Part shown: in pieces, positions 1 through 8,262 of the stretch
How positions within the stretch are numbered: position 1 is the stretch's first letter
Layout: every line of letters starts with the position of its first letter
Program-made: the position numbers and the translations under genes
Assembly (NCBI GenBank): GCA_003500955.1
Contig: DNQP01000124.1
Location: forward strand, 28,668 to 46,259
DNA length: 17,592 bases
Source: Curvibacter sp.
GTDB taxonomy: Bacteria; Pseudomonadota; Gammaproteobacteria; Burkholderiales; Burkholderiaceae_C
Direction: 5' to 3'
The notes under the pieces: model-generated
Told to the model about the DNA's origin: nothing
Databases searched by the model: none
The model's input: only the letters and a program-made list of their open reading frames with translations

Positions 1-280
1 CCAGCCCGGTCCACAGGTGCAGCACTTCGTCCTGGGCGGCACTTGCCAGAGTGTGCACGGTGGGGAAGGTGGCGACGAAGCGCTCGAAGTAGGGGATGAC
101 GGTGGCGACCTGGGTCTGCTGCAGCATGATCTCGGACAGCCAGACGCGGTAGGGATCGCGCGTGCCCTGCCAGGGCAGATCCTGCCGGCCATGACGGGCC
201 TGCCAGCGCAGCAGATGCCCGGACCAGTCCTCGGGCAGTGTCACACGGGCAGGGAGGGCTGGGGGCCGGAGCCGGCTCAC
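1..280 (-). CDS. mutY: A/G-specific adenine DNA glycosylase MutY (5' part, truncated by window edge)
   Basis: MutY removes adenine mispaired with 8-oxoguanine in the GO base-excision repair pathway. Only about the first 93 residues are present. They contain the family's N-terminal helix-hairpin-helix core: a DLPWQ segment, then [18 protein letters not shown] followed by VIPYFERF. The glutamate of SEIMLQQ is the position of the catalytic Glu (Glu37 in E. coli). The GTG at 280-278 overlaps the TGA of the upstream dynamin-like gene (GTGA), which implies translational coupling. A second in-frame GTG at 244-242 would place the catalytic Glu at residue 38, closer to E. coli numbering, so the start is uncertain. 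The iron-sulfur and C-terminal domains lie outside the window. The identification is secure; the start is not. Confidence 0.9.
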   Translation of the reverse strand, partial: MSRLRPPALPARVTLPEDWSGHLLRWQARHGRQDLPWQGTRDPYRVWLSEIMLQQTQVATVIPYFERFVATFPTVHTLASAAQDEVLHLWTGL

Positions 281-2247
281 GAAACCTGCAGCTCGGCCGC
301 CACCGTGTCCTTGGGTTTGGTGACGTCCTGGGCGCGGATCAGATAGGCCGTGAGCTCGAGCAGCTTGGTATCGAGCTGGTCCAGGGCCTTGAACTGGCCG
401 TCGATTTCGCCGATGCGTTCGTCCAGTCCACCAGCGGCCTGCTGGATGCGGTCGATGGCCTCCAGCCGGCGGCTGAAGTTGCGGCGACGCTCGCGCAGCT
501 GCGCGTCGAGCTGGGCCGCCGCCGACTTGCTCCAAAGCTCCACATCACCGAGCGCGGCCTGGTAGACGCTGCGCAGGCGCGTGGCCAGGGCGCGCACCAG
601 ACGGTCAGCGAACTCGGGCTGGGCCAGACGGAAGGCATTGCCCAGCCCCAGGTACTGCAGGTGTCCGCGCTCGACCTGGTCGAGGCTGTCGATATAGGGT
701 TGCATCGTGGGCTCGGCGGGCGGCTGCAGCGAGAAGCCCTGCTCGGCATTGAGCTGCTTGAACGAGGCGTTCAGCATGGTCTGGATCTCGCCCGTCAGGG
801 CCTGCACATGGCGCAGGTTCTCGCGCAGGCGGTCGAAGGTGTCGCCATAGGACTTCTTGACGCCGAGCTTGAGGCCGGTCTGCAGCAGGGACTGCATGAG
901 CTGGTTCATCTCACGCTTGAGGTTCTTGCTGCTCAGCAGACCGAAGACATCGCGCAGCAGCTTGAGGTGCACCGAGCGCACGGCGTGGATCTTGGCGCCG
1001 GCGCGGTCAAACTCGGCCTGCTCCTGCGAGATCCGCAGGCGCATGTGCTTGATGACCGCGGCGTTCTTGCCCTGCAGGCCCTTGAGCTCAAGCATCTGCT
1101 CGTTGAGGTCGCGGCGGCGGATGTTGAGCACGCGCCCCACTTCCAGCTGCAGGTCGGAGATGCCCACAGCCACGGCCGCGCCCAGGATGCGCTGACGCTG
1201 GCCCATGATGCGCTGCGCCAGCACTTCTTCCAGCGCCGGCAGGCAGCTGGCCTGCAGCAGCTTGGCGTCGTCGGTGACCTTGCCCACCAGCCCCTTCTGG
1301 GCGGAGACGGGCAGCACCTGCTCGCGCGACAGGCCGAGGATCTCGGCGGTGGTCGCACGCTGGCGGTCAATCTGCATCTGGATCTGGGCCGGCGAACTCA
1401 GCGCATCCCAAAGCGAATCGATCTTGTTGAGCACGACCAGGCGCGTGTCGGTGCCGACAGCAGACTCGGTGATCAGATGCTCACGCCAGATTTCCAGATC
1501 GGACTTGGTCACACCGGTGTCGGCGCCCAGGATGAAGACCACGGCATGGGCCTGCGGCACCAGGCTCACGGTCAGCTCGGGCTCGGCGCCGATGGCGTTG
1601 AGACCCGGCGTGTCCAGAATCACCAGCCCCTGCTTGAGCAGCGGGTGCGCGATGTTGATCAGGGCGTGGCGCCACTTGGGCACCTCGACCCGGCCCTGGG
1701 AGTCCTGCAGCGGCGTATCCCCGGGGTTCTGGCTGCTCCAGAAACCCAGGGCACGCGCTTCCTCGAGCGACACGCGGCGGGTCTCGGAGACCTTCTCCAG
1801 CGCCATGGCCAGTTGCTGGGGATCGTTGACGTCCAGGTCGACGCGGGTCCACTTCTCGGGAACCATGCGCCATTCCATGAGCGACTGCGGCTGCAGACGC
1901 GTCTCGATGGGCAGCAGGCGCAGGCAAGGCGGCACCTCGGCGTCGTAGCCCATCTCGGTCGGGCACATAGTGGTGCGCCCGGCACTGGCCGGCATGATGC
2001 GCCGGCCATAGCCGGCGAAGAAAATGGCGTTGATCAGCTCCGACTTGCCGCGCGAGAACTCGGCGACAAAAGCCACCATGACCTTGTCGGCGCGCACCTG
2101 CATCTCCAGGCGGTGCAGACGCTCTTCAACGGCGGCGTCCAACAGATCATGGTCCTTCATCCACTCGCCCAGCAGCTTCAGGCGCAACGCGAACTCACGT
2201 CGCCAGTTGCCGTGCTGGTCAAATTGTTCGTTGAACGAGGTAGCCAA
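277..2247 (-). CDS. Dynamin-family GTPase (bacterial dynamin-like protein)
   Basis: This 656-residue protein has a large N-terminal GTPase domain and a long, mostly helical C-terminal half. Visible motifs are G1 (AEFSRGKS, residues 62-69, with Ala where the first P-loop Gly usually is), G2 threonines (RTT, about 91-93), G3 (DTPG, 212-215) and G4 (NKID, 274-277). Bacterial dynamin-like proteins generally act on membranes, but no transmembrane stretch is evident here, so its target is unknown. The start is TTG at 2247: it is preceded by AGGGGA with a 5-base spacer, and an in-frame TAG lies just upstream, so no earlier start is possible. It sits between mutM and mutY and overlaps mutY by four bases. 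The family is secure; the function is not known. Confidence 0.88.
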   Translation of the reverse strand: MATSFNEQFDQHGNWRREFALRLKLLGEWMKDHDLLDAAVEERLHRLEMQVRADKVMVAFVAEFSRGKSELINAIFFAGYGRRIMPASAGRTTMCPTEMGYDAEVPPCLRLLPIETRLQPQSLMEWRMVPEKWTRVDLDVNDPQQLAMALEKVSETRRVSLEEARALGFWSSQNPGDTPLQDSQGRVEVPKWRHALINIAHPLLKQGLVILDTPGLNAIGAEPELTVSLVPQAHAVVFILGADTGVTKSDLEIWREHLITESAVGTDTRLVVLNKIDSLWDALSSPAQIQMQIDRQRATTAEILGLSREQVLPVSAQKGLVGKVTDDAKLLQASCLPALEEVLAQRIMGQRQRILGAAVAVGISDLQLEVGRVLNIRRRDLNEQMLELKGLQGKNAAVIKHMRLRISQEQAEFDRAGAKIHAVRSVHLKLLRDVFGLLSSKNLKREMNQLMQSLLQTGLKLGVKKSYGDTFDRLRENLRHVQALTGEIQTMLNASFKQLNAEQGFSLQPPAEPTMQPYIDSLDQVERGHLQYLGLGNAFRLAQPEFADRLVRALATRLRSVYQAALGDVELWSKSAAAQLDAQLRERRRNFSRRLEAIDRIQQAAGGLDERIGEIDGQFKALDQLDTKLLELTAYLIRAQDVTKPKDTVAAELQVS

Positions 2248-2298
2248 ATCTGTCCCCTAGACGCACTTCAGGTCATTTTGCAAACATTCAATATAACA

Positions 2299-2315
2299 CC
2301 TATCTTGTTGATAGG
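2299..2315 (-). terminator. Weak hairpin after mutM
   Basis: Six-base arms CCTATC/GATAGG with a TTGTT loop lie 3 bases past the mutM stop, in the 70-bp gap before the dynamin-like gene. On the minus strand the following bases are AT-rich but contain no clean T-run. It may be a weak terminator or attenuating hairpin, or part of an AT-rich promoter region for the dynamin-like gene. No convincing -35/-10 pair was seen. Confidence 0.3.
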
Positions 2316-2317
2316 CC

Positions 2318-3133
2318 TCATGTTTTCTGACAATGGGGGCAGAAAAACGTTGCGCGTTGGCCCTGCCGGATGGCCTTGATCGGGGTGCCACAGACCTTGC
2401 AAGGCTGGCCCTCGCGGCCATAGACCTTGGCGTCGAACTGGAAGGTGCCGCGTTCCCCTACGGCGTTGGAATAGTTGCGCAAGGTCGTGCCGCCAGCCGC
2501 CAGAGCCCGGCCCAGCACCTCACGGATCGCCGCATGCAGGCGCGCGGCCCGCGGGCGACTGATGCGCGCCGCGCTCAGGGTGGGCCGGATGCCCGCGAGG
2601 AACAGGGCCTCGGATGCGTAGATGTTGCCCACCCCGACCACCACGTCGCCGGCCAGCAGCACCTGCTTGATCGCGGCCCGGCGTGCCTTGAGCCCCGCCA
2701 CAAAGGTCTCAAGCTCGAAGTCTCCATCCAGGGGTTCCATGCCCAGGCCGCCCAGCAGCTTGCGCGCCACGCCGGCCTCTTCGCTGTCCGCCCAGACGAC
2801 AGCGCCGAAGCGGCGCGGGTCGTTCAGGCGCAGCAGTCCGCGCGTGGTCGCCAGCTCGAAGTGATCATGCACCCCACGCTGGGGCAGAACCGGTGCGAAG
2901 CTCAGGCTGCCCGACATGCCCAGATGCAGGAGCAGCAGCCCCTGGTCCAGATCGAGCAGCAGGTATTTGCCGCGTCGTCGCACGCCGCGCACCGTTCGCC
3001 CGGCCAAGCGCGCCGGCGGCGCACCCATAGGCCAGCGCAGGGGCTTGCCCAGCCAGGCCGACTGGATGCGTGCCCCGGCGATGCGGTCCGCAAAACTCAG
3101 GCGCGTGGCTTCAACTTCCGGCAATTCGGGCAT
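2318..3133 (-). CDS. mutM: Formamidopyrimidine-DNA glycosylase (Fpg/MutM)
   Basis: Bifunctional glycosylase/AP lyase that removes 8-oxoguanine and formamidopyrimidines from DNA; the 271-residue length is normal. The N-terminus MPELPEVE exposes the catalytic Pro2 and Glu3 after Met removal. Lys56, in [11 protein letters not shown], matches the conserved catalytic-site lysine. The C-terminal zinc finger has cysteines at 245, 248, 265 and 268 (C-x2-C-x16-C-x2-C), with the DNA-binding Arg260 in GQRATFF. Asparagine in [13 protein letters not shown] is also conserved. The start is fixed by the invariant MPELPE; no clear Shine-Dalgarno is visible. It is divergent from the TPR gene over only about 50 bp, where a -10-like hexamer can be read on both strands. 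Confidence 0.97.
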   Translation of the reverse strand: MPELPEVEATRLSFADRIAGARIQSAWLGKPLRWPMGAPPARLAGRTVRGVRRRGKYLLLDLDQGLLLLHLGMSGSLSFAPVLPQRGVHDHFELATTRGLLRLNDPRRFGAVVWADSEEAGVARKLLGGLGMEPLDGDFELETFVAGLKARRAAIKQVLLAGDVVVGVGNIYASEALFLAGIRPTLSAARISRPRAARLHAAIREVLGRALAAGGTTLRNYSNAVGERGTFQFDAKVYGREGQPCKVCGTPIKAIRQGQRATFFCPHCQKT

Positions 3134-3167
3134 GGGACAGGAGCGGCAAGGGAAACAAGGCTTGGAT

Positions 3168-3174
3168 TATTATG
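3168..3174. promoter_or_regulatory. Putative bidirectional -10 between mutM and the TPR gene
   Basis: The plus strand reads TATTAT at 3168-3173, 10 bases before the ATG at 3184. The minus strand reads CATAAT over 3169-3174, about 35 bases before the mutM ATG. With only about 50 bp between the two starts, overlapping divergent -10 elements are plausible. No good -35 was found on either side. Confidence 0.4.
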
Positions 3175-3183
3175 GGTCGCAAT

Positions 3184-4923
3184 ATGTCCCCACGCCTGCG
3201 CCTCCTTCCCCTGCTTTTGACGCTCACCCTCGCGGCACATGCACAACAGCCGGAGCCCCCCGTCCCGACCAGCCCGCCCGCCAATTCGGCCCTGGACGGC
3301 GAACTGTTCTACCAACTGCTGCTGGGCGAGTTCAGCACGCAGCGCGGCGAAGCGGGCGTGGGCTACTCCCTGGTCCTCGACGCCGCGCGCAAGACCAACG
3401 ATGCGCGGCTGTACCAGCGTGCGGTCGAGATTGCCTTGCAATCGCGCGCCGGCGAATCGGCCCTGCAGGCCGCCAGGGCCTGGAAGCAGGCCCAGCCGGC
3501 CTCCCGTGACGCCAATCGCTACGTGCTGCAGATCCTGATCGGCCTGAACCGGCTCGGGGAGATCGTCGAGCCCCTCAAGCGCGAAGTCGCGCTGGCCGAA
3601 GCGCGGGAACGCAACTTGGTCATCGTCACCCTGCCCGCCTACTTCGCTCGGACCAACGACAAGAAGTTGGCGGCCGATCTGCTGGAGCAGGCCCTCGCGG
3701 ACCACCTGTCCAGCGCGCAAACTGGCGCTGCGGCCTGGAGTGCCGTGGGCCGCATGCGGCAGGAGGCGAACGACCCTGCGGGCGCGCTGGAGGCCGCACG
3801 CCGCGGCCAGGCTCTGGACGGACGGGCCGATGGGCCGGTCCTGCTGGCCTTGACGCTGATGTCACCCCAGCAGCCGGCGGCCGAGGGCATCGTGCGCAAG
3901 TACATGGAGGGCCGGCCTCTACCGGCCGTGCGCCTGGCCTACGCACGCGCGCTGCTGGACGCGCAACGTTATGCCGAAGCCGGTGCCCAGGTCCAGGCCG
4001 TCACCACGGAGAAGCCCGATGACGCGGAGGCCTGGCTGATCCGCGGCACGCTGGAGCTGCAGGACAACCGGCTCGACGCCGCCGAAAAATCGCTGCTGCA
4101 GTTCCTCGACCTCATGCAATCGCGTCGCAACGCGCAGGGCGTCGATGAACCCAGCCGCGCGCTGGCCCAGGCCTACCTGGCGCTGGCCCAGATTGCCGAA
4201 CAACGCAAGGACTACAAGCAGGCCGAGGCCTGGCTGGCACGTATCAGCAGCCCCGAGGATCTGGTCCGCACCCAAAGCCGGCGCGCCGGCATCCTGGCGC
4301 GCCAGGGCAAGATCAATGAAGCACGCGAACTAATCCGCAACCTGCCCGAGCGCACGCCAGCCGATGCCAGGGTGAAGCTGTCCACCGAAGTCCAGCTGCT
4401 GCGGGACAACAAGCTCTACGCCCAGGCCTACGAGCTGCTGGCCGAAGTCACTCGGCGCGAACCGAAAGACTACGACCTGCTGTACGACCAAGCGACGCTG
4501 GCCGAGAAACTGGGTCGCCCGGACGAGATGGAGCGCATCCTGCGTCGCGTCATCGCCGAAAAGCCCGATTACCACCACGCCTACAACGCGCTGGGCTATT
4601 CGCTGGCCGATCGCAATGTGCGCCTGGCCGAGGCGCGCAAGCTCATCCTCAAGGCACTGGAATTCGCACCGGACGATCCCTTCATCACTGACAGCCTGGG
4701 CTGGGTCGAGTTCCGCCAGGGCAACAAGAACGAGGCCCTGCGCGTGCTGCAGAAAGCCTACCGGGCTCGTCCGGACGCCGAAATCGCCGCCCACCTGGGC
4801 GAGGTCTACTGGAGTCTGGGGCAGCGGGAACAGGCCCTGAGCATCTGGCGCGAAGGCCTGCAACTGAACGCCGAGAACGAGACCCTGGTCGAGACCCTCA
4901 AACGCCTGCGGGTCAAGCCGTGA
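3184..4923 (+). CDS. Exported tetratricopeptide-repeat protein
   Basis: A 579-residue protein with a signal peptide (MSPRLRLLPLLLTLTLAAHA, then QQ) followed by TPR-like helical repeats over most of its length. Examples are YAEAGAQVQAVTTEKPDDAEAW, DYKQAEAWLARI, and C-terminal units with HAYNALGYSLADRN and DSLGWVEFRQGN that resemble classical TPRs. It is probably a periplasmic or envelope scaffold; no enzyme motif is seen. The reading frame is open from 3070, but that start would run into mutM. ATG 3184 is preferred because TATTAT lies 10 bases upstream; ATG 3172 is in frame and would add four residues. The stop overlaps the GTG of lolB (GTGA), so the two are probably translationally coupled, which fits an envelope role. 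Confidence 0.88.
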   Translation: MSPRLRLLPLLLTLTLAAHAQQPEPPVPTSPPANSALDGELFYQLLLGEFSTQRGEAGVGYSLVLDAARKTNDARLYQRAVEIALQSRAGESALQAARAWKQAQPASRDANRYVLQILIGLNRLGEIVEPLKREVALAEARERNLVIVTLPAYFARTNDKKLAADLLEQALADHLSSAQTGAAAWSAVGRMRQEANDPAGALEAARRGQALDGRADGPVLLALTLMSPQQPAAEGIVRKYMEGRPLPAVRLAYARALLDAQRYAEAGAQVQAVTTEKPDDAEAWLIRGTLELQDNRLDAAEKSLLQFLDLMQSRRNAQGVDEPSRALAQAYLALAQIAEQRKDYKQAEAWLARISSPEDLVRTQSRRAGILARQGKINEARELIRNLPERTPADARVKLSTEVQLLRDNKLYAQAYELLAEVTRREPKDYDLLYDQATLAEKLGRPDEMERILRRVIAEKPDYHHAYNALGYSLADRNVRLAEARKLILKALEFAPDDPFITDSLGWVEFRQGNKNEALRVLQKAYRARPDAEIAAHLGEVYWSLGQREQALSIWREGLQLNAENETLVETLKRLRVKP

Positions 4924-5423
4924 CCCTCCGCCGCCGTCAGTGGATGGGCGCGCTGGCCGGCCTCGCCCCCCTGTGGCTGGCGGGCTGCGCGCAGCCGCCA
5001 GGCCTGCGCACAACGGACCCCGCCCAAGGCTATTGGCGCGGACGTCTGGCGCTGCGGGTGGACGCCCCCTCCGAGCCCACGTCCTTTTTCGCGAACTTCG
5101 AGCTCAGCGGCGCCGCGGACGCCGGCGAGCTGTTGCTGTCCAGCCCCCTGGGCACCACCCTGGCCCAGCTGAGCTGGAGTCCGCGCTCTGCCCTGCTGCG
5201 CAACAACGGCAGGACCCGCGCCTTCGACAGCCTGGACGCCCTGGCCGTCGAGGCCACGGGCACCGCCATCCCGATCGCTGCCCTGTTTGAATGGCTGCAA
5301 GGTCGTGCGGTACCCGCCGACGGGTGGCAAGCCGATCTGACCCAGCTCCGGGCGGGCCGCCTGCTGGCACGGCGCGTGCTGCCTGCCCCGACCGCTGAGT
5401 TGCGCCTCATCCTCGAGCCCTGA
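4920..5423 (+). CDS. lolB: Outer-membrane lipoprotein receptor LolB
   Basis: LolB is the outer-membrane lipoprotein that accepts lipoproteins from periplasmic LolA and inserts them in the outer membrane. The 167-residue product starts with an Arg-rich n-region and a hydrophobic stretch ending in the lipobox LAGC, with Cys23 as the lipidated residue. The mature part shows the LolB-type pattern: YWRGRLALRV early, then FFANFEL, LLLSSPLGTTLAQL, a segment ending in LFEWLQGRAVP, and a strand-rich C-terminus. The GTG start overlaps the stop of the TPR gene by four bases. The position just before ispE is the usual one in proteobacteria (lolB-ispE-prs), which supports the call for an otherwise poorly conserved family. 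Confidence 0.88.
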   Translation: MTLRRRQWMGALAGLAPLWLAGCAQPPGLRTTDPAQGYWRGRLALRVDAPSEPTSFFANFELSGAADAGELLLSSPLGTTLAQLSWSPRSALLRNNGRTRAFDSLDALAVEATGTAIPIAALFEWLQGRAVPADGWQADLTQLRAGRLLARRVLPAPTAELRLILEP

Positions 5424-5428
5424 GTCCT

Positions 5429-5447
5429 GGCCGCGATAATCGCGGCC
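5429..5447. promoter_or_regulatory. Perfect palindrome with embedded -10-like GATAAT before ispE
   Basis: GGCCGCGAT-A-ATCGCGGCC is a perfect inverted repeat (9-bp arms, 1-base centre) that directly abuts the ispE ATG. GATAAT (5435-5440) lies at its centre, 7 bases from the ATG, and there is no Shine-Dalgarno. It could be the ispE -10 within an operator-like palindrome, or an RNA hairpin after lolB. Confidence 0.45.
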
Positions 5448-6311
5448 ATGCAGTCGCTCCACGACATCCAGGCTCCGGCCAAACTCAACCTCTTCCTGCA
5501 CATCACGGGGCGACGCGCCGACGGCTACCACCTGCTGCAGTCGGTCTTCATGCTGATCGACTGGGCTGACACCCTGCACTTCGAACGTCGCTCCGACGCC
5601 CGGCTCAGCCGTGAAGACCTGCTGCAGCCGCTGCCTGCCGATGACCTTGTCCTGCGCGCGGCACGCGCGCTGCAGGCCGCCACGGGCACCGGGCAGGGCG
5701 CACACATCGGCATCGAAAAGCGCATCCCGGCACAGGCCGGCATGGGCGGCGGCTCTTCCGACGCAGCCTCCACGCTGCTGGCACTCAATCGCCTCTGGGG
5801 CCTGAGCCTCACACTGGAGCAGCTCTGCACCATCGGCCTGCAGCTCGGCGCCGACGTCCCCTTCTTCCTGCGCGGCCACAACGCCTGGGTCGAAGGCATC
5901 GGCGAACACATCACGCCCGTGCAGCTGCCGCGCAGCCAGGTGTTGGTCGTCAAACCGGACGCCGGGCTGGAAACCCGGGCGATTTTTTCAGACCCCGCGT
6001 TGAAGCGCGACAGTATTCCTGCTACAATCACAGGCTTTGCTGCAGACCCCCAGGCTTTCTTGAACGAAGCCCGCAACGACCTGCAGCCTGTCGCCCAAAG
6101 GCTCTGCCCGGGCGTCACGCAAGCGCTGGACTGGCTCGCCACCCTGGGACTTGCGGGACGAATGACAGGCTCAGGAAGTGCCGTGTTTGCGTGGGCACCG
6201 CCCGAGCTGAGTGTTCCGAAGGCGCCGGACACGATGCAGGCCCGGTTGTGCTGCAGCCTGGAGGTTCACCCGCTGTGCGGTTGGGCGGCCAGCGATAGTT
6301 TCGGTGGATAG
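5448..6311 (+). CDS. ispE: 4-diphosphocytidyl-2-C-methyl-D-erythritol kinase IspE
   Basis: GHMP-family kinase that phosphorylates CDP-methylerythritol in the MEP pathway to isoprenoids; 287 residues, normal length. Motif 1 is APAKLNLFLHITGRRADGYH, with the conserved Lys12. The ATP-binding glycine loop is GMGGGSSDAA (about 98-107). Asp136 in LGADVPFF is the expected catalytic Asp, and GRMTGSGSAVFA (about 237-248) is the third GHMP motif. It starts 24 bp after lolB with no Shine-Dalgarno but with GATAAT 7 bases upstream. Its 3' third contains a strong sigma70-like promoter reading toward tRNA-Gln, and its stop is only 24 bp from the tRNA. Confidence 0.97.
   Translation: MQSLHDIQAPAKLNLFLHITGRRADGYHLLQSVFMLIDWADTLHFERRSDARLSREDLLQPLPADDLVLRAARALQAATGTGQGAHIGIEKRIPAQAGMGGGSSDAASTLLALNRLWGLSLTLEQLCTIGLQLGADVPFFLRGHNAWVEGIGEHITPVQLPRSQVLVVKPDAGLETRAIFSDPALKRDSIPATITGFAADPQAFLNEARNDLQPVAQRLCPGVTQALDWLATLGLAGRMTGSGSAVFAWAPPELSVPKAPDTMQARLCCSLEVHPLCGWAASDSFGG
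6000..6028 (+). promoter_or_regulatory. Sigma70-type promoter inside ispE, for tRNA-Gln (and possibly prs)
   Basis: TTGAAG (6000-6005), a 17-base spacer, then TACAAT (6023-6028). This is the best -35/-10 pair noted in the window. It points toward tRNA-Gln and predicts a transcript start near 6035, giving a precursor leader of about 300 nt. Nothing comparable was seen nearer to the tRNA. Confidence 0.6.
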
Positions 6312-6335
6312 CCGGTTCCGGCTGTCAACCTGTGT

Positions 6336-6412
6336 AGGGGAGTCGCCAAGTTGGTTAAGGCACCGGATTTTGATTCCGGCATGCGAGGGTTCGAGTCCTT
6401 CCTCCCCTGCCA
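6336..6412 (+). tRNA. tRNA-Gln (anticodon UUG)
   Basis: A 77-nt tRNA with encoded CCA. The acceptor arms AGGGGAG (6336-6342) and CTCCCCT (6402-6408) pair fully, followed by discriminator G and CCA. The anticodon stem CCGGA/TCCGG (6363-6367 and 6375-6379) encloses the loop TTTTGAT, giving anticodon TTG at 6370-6372, which reads CAA. The T-loop GTTCGAGTC is present. Its position between ispE and prs is common in this bacterial group. It is probably transcribed from the promoter inside ispE. No intrinsic terminator was seen before prs, so read-through is likely. Confidence 0.97.
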
Positions 6413-6452
6413 AATTTTTCTGAGTCACTAGTCGCTCATCGCTGGATCGTTC

Positions 6453-7430
6453 ATGCAGGTCGCTCCGTCCCCGGATTTCATGATCTTCACGGGCAATGCC
6501 AATCCGGCATTGGCCGCCGACATCGCCAAGCACCTTGGCATCTCCCTGGGTGCGGCCACGGTCGGCCGTTTCTCCGACGGTGAGGTCACGGTCGAGATCA
6601 ACCAGAACGTGCGCGCCCGCGACGTCTTCGTCGTGCAGTCCACCTGTGCGCCGACCAACGACTCGCTGATGGAGCTGCTCATCATGGTCGATGCGCTCAA
6701 GCGCGCCTCGGCCGAGCGCATCAGCGCCGTCATCCCCTATTTCGGCTACGCCCGCCAGGACCGCCGCCCGCGCTCCACCCGCGTGCCGATCACGGCCAAG
6801 GTCGTGGCCAATATGCTGCAGGCCGTGGGTGTGGCCCGTGTGCTGACCATGGACCTGCATGCCGACCAGATCCAGGGCTTCTTCGATATCCCGGTGGACA
6901 ACATCTACGCGTCGCCCGTGCTGCTGGGCGACCTGCGCCAGAAGAAGTACGAGGACCTGATCGTGGTCTCGCCCGATGTGGGTGGCGTGGTCCGCGCGCG
7001 CGCGCTGGCCAAGCAGCTCAACTGTGACCTGGCCATCATCGACAAGCGCCGCCCGCGCGCCAACGTCAGCGAAGTGATGCACGTCATCGGCGAGATCGAG
7101 GGCCGCAACTGCGTGATCATGGACGACATGATCGACACCGCCGGCACGCTGGTGAAGGCTGCCGAGGTGCTCAAGGAGCGCGGCGCCAAGAACGTCTACG
7201 CCTACTGCACCCACCCCATCTTCTCGGGCCCGGCCATCGAGCGGCTCTCCAAGGGCACGGCGCTGGATGAGGTGGTGGTGACCAACACCATCCCGTTGAG
7301 CCCGGCCGCAGCAGGCTGCGGCAAGATCCGGCAGCTCAATGTGGCGCCGCTGATCGCGGAAACCATCCACCGCATCGCCAAGGGCGAATCGGTCATGAGT
7401 TTGTTCTCGGAACAGGAAGACCTGTTCTGA
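6453..7430 (+). CDS. prs: Ribose-phosphate pyrophosphokinase (PRPP synthetase)
   Basis: Makes PRPP from ribose 5-phosphate and ATP, feeding purine, pyrimidine, histidine, tryptophan and NAD synthesis; NadC, encoded further along, consumes PRPP. The 325-residue protein is a class I enzyme. Visible features are [10 protein letters not shown] near the N-terminus, the [16 protein letters not shown] segment with ATP and catalytic residues (about 101-116), [18 protein letters not shown] (about 133-150), [15 protein letters not shown] (about 173-187) and the PRPP-binding loop DDMIDTAGT (224-232). ATG 6453 is used; the ATG at 6480 (MIFTGNANP) would trim nine residues that homologues usually have in some form. 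It is followed by a clear intrinsic terminator. Confidence 0.97.
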   Translation: MQVAPSPDFMIFTGNANPALAADIAKHLGISLGAATVGRFSDGEVTVEINQNVRARDVFVVQSTCAPTNDSLMELLIMVDALKRASAERISAVIPYFGYARQDRRPRSTRVPITAKVVANMLQAVGVARVLTMDLHADQIQGFFDIPVDNIYASPVLLGDLRQKKYEDLIVVSPDVGGVVRARALAKQLNCDLAIIDKRRPRANVSEVMHVIGEIEGRNCVIMDDMIDTAGTLVKAAEVLKERGAKNVYAYCTHPIFSGPAIERLSKGTALDEVVVTNTIPLSPAAAGCGKIRQLNVAPLIAETIHRIAKGESVMSLFSEQEDLF

Positions 7431-7441
7431 GGCAAGAAGCG

Positions 7442-7466
7442 GCCCGCGCCTTGCGTGCGGGCTTTT
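7442..7466 (+). terminator. Intrinsic terminator after prs
   Basis: GCCCGC (7442-7447) pairs with GCGGGC (7457-7462), directly followed by TTTT (7463-7466). It lies 11 bases past the prs stop. Confidence 0.8.
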
Positions 7467-7515
7467 GTTGAACCGGAGTCACACTGGTCGCGGTGGGCTC
7501 CTGATGGAGTAAGTT

Positions 7516-8175
7516 ATGAAATTCGTCGCCTTTGAGCGCGCCAAGCAGGGTACGGGTGCGAGCCGCCGTCTGCGCAACACGGGCCGCACGCCCGGCATCG
7601 TCTACGGTGGCAGCGGTGAGCCGCAGCTGATCGAGCTCGACCACAACGCCCTGTGGCATGCCCTGAAGAAGGAAGCCTTCCACTCGTCCATCCTGGACAT
7701 GGAACTGAATGGCAAGAGCAACAAGGTTCTGCTGCGTGACGTGCAGATGCACCCCTACAAGGCCCTGGTGCTGCACATCGATTTCCAGCGTGTGGACGCC
7801 AACACCAAGCTGCACATGAAGGTGCCGTTCCACTTCAGCGGCGACGAGAACTCGCCGGCCGTCAAGACCGACGGCTGCATCGCCAACCACGTGATGACCG
7901 AAATCGAGGTGCTCTGCCTGCCGGCCGACCTGCCCGAATTCATCGCCGTGGACCTGAGCGGCCTGAAGAAGGGCTCCTCCCTGCACCTGTCCGACATCAA
8001 GCTGCCCAAGGGCGTGACGGCCGTGACCCACGGCAAGGCCAACCCGGTTGTGGTGTCTGTCGTGTCTGTCGCTGGCGCCGATGCGGCTGAAGCCGCCCCG
8101 GCGGCAGAAGCTGCCCCGGCTGCCGATGCCAAGGCCGCCGCTCCGGCTGCCAAGGCCCCCGCCGCCAAGAAGTAA
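7516..8175 (+). CDS. rplY: 50S ribosomal protein L25 (long TL5/CTC form)
   Basis: A 5S-rRNA-binding ribosomal protein of 219 residues, the long form with an extra C-terminal beta domain. The N-terminal L25 domain begins [20 protein letters not shown] and includes [10 protein letters not shown], both typical; [20 protein letters not shown] bridges to the second domain (about 100-180). The tail is a low-complexity Ala/Pro/Lys stretch ending in KAPAAKK. The Shine-Dalgarno GGAG lies 6 bases before the ATG. The gene is bracketed by intrinsic terminators after prs and after itself, so it is probably its own transcription unit, although no clear promoter was identified in the 50 bp upstream. Confidence 0.96.
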   Translation: MKFVAFERAKQGTGASRRLRNTGRTPGIVYGGSGEPQLIELDHNALWHALKKEAFHSSILDMELNGKSNKVLLRDVQMHPYKALVLHIDFQRVDANTKLHMKVPFHFSGDENSPAVKTDGCIANHVMTEIEVLCLPADLPEFIAVDLSGLKKGSSLHLSDIKLPKGVTAVTHGKANPVVVSVVSVAGADAAEAAPAAEAAPAADAKAAAPAAKAPAAKK

Positions 8176-8192
8176 GCCCTCTGCGCTTGCTG

Positions 8193-8224
8193 ACAACGGC
8201 CCGCTTCGGCGGGCCGTTGTCTTT
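8193..8224 (+). terminator. Strong intrinsic terminator after rplY
   Basis: A perfect 12-bp stem (8193-8204 with 8209-8220) is closed by a TTCG tetraloop on a C-G pair and followed by CTTT. It is the strongest hairpin next to any gene here. Confidence 0.88.
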
Positions 8225-8250
8225 GGTGTATGCGCGTCCCGCGATCCATC

Positions 8251-8256
8251 GATAAT
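8251..8256 (+). promoter_or_regulatory. Putative -10 (GATAAT) of pth
   Basis: GATAAT ends 6 bases before the pth ATG, and no Shine-Dalgarno is present. This spacing would place the transcript start at or next to the ATG. No consensus -35 is seen at 17 bp. Confidence 0.45.
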
Positions 8257-8262
8257 CCGCGC

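Noticed and set aside
238..2379. 713-codon open frame on plus, opposite the dynamin-like gene
   Set aside because: It mirrors the codon structure of a gene with clear GTPase motifs; its translation is low-complexity and shows no domain. It is a GC-rich shadow.
6413..6452. Separate prs promoter or tRNA terminator in the tRNA-prs gap
   Set aside because: There is only a TTTTT run without a hairpin and no -10/-35 pair; the gap is 40 bp.
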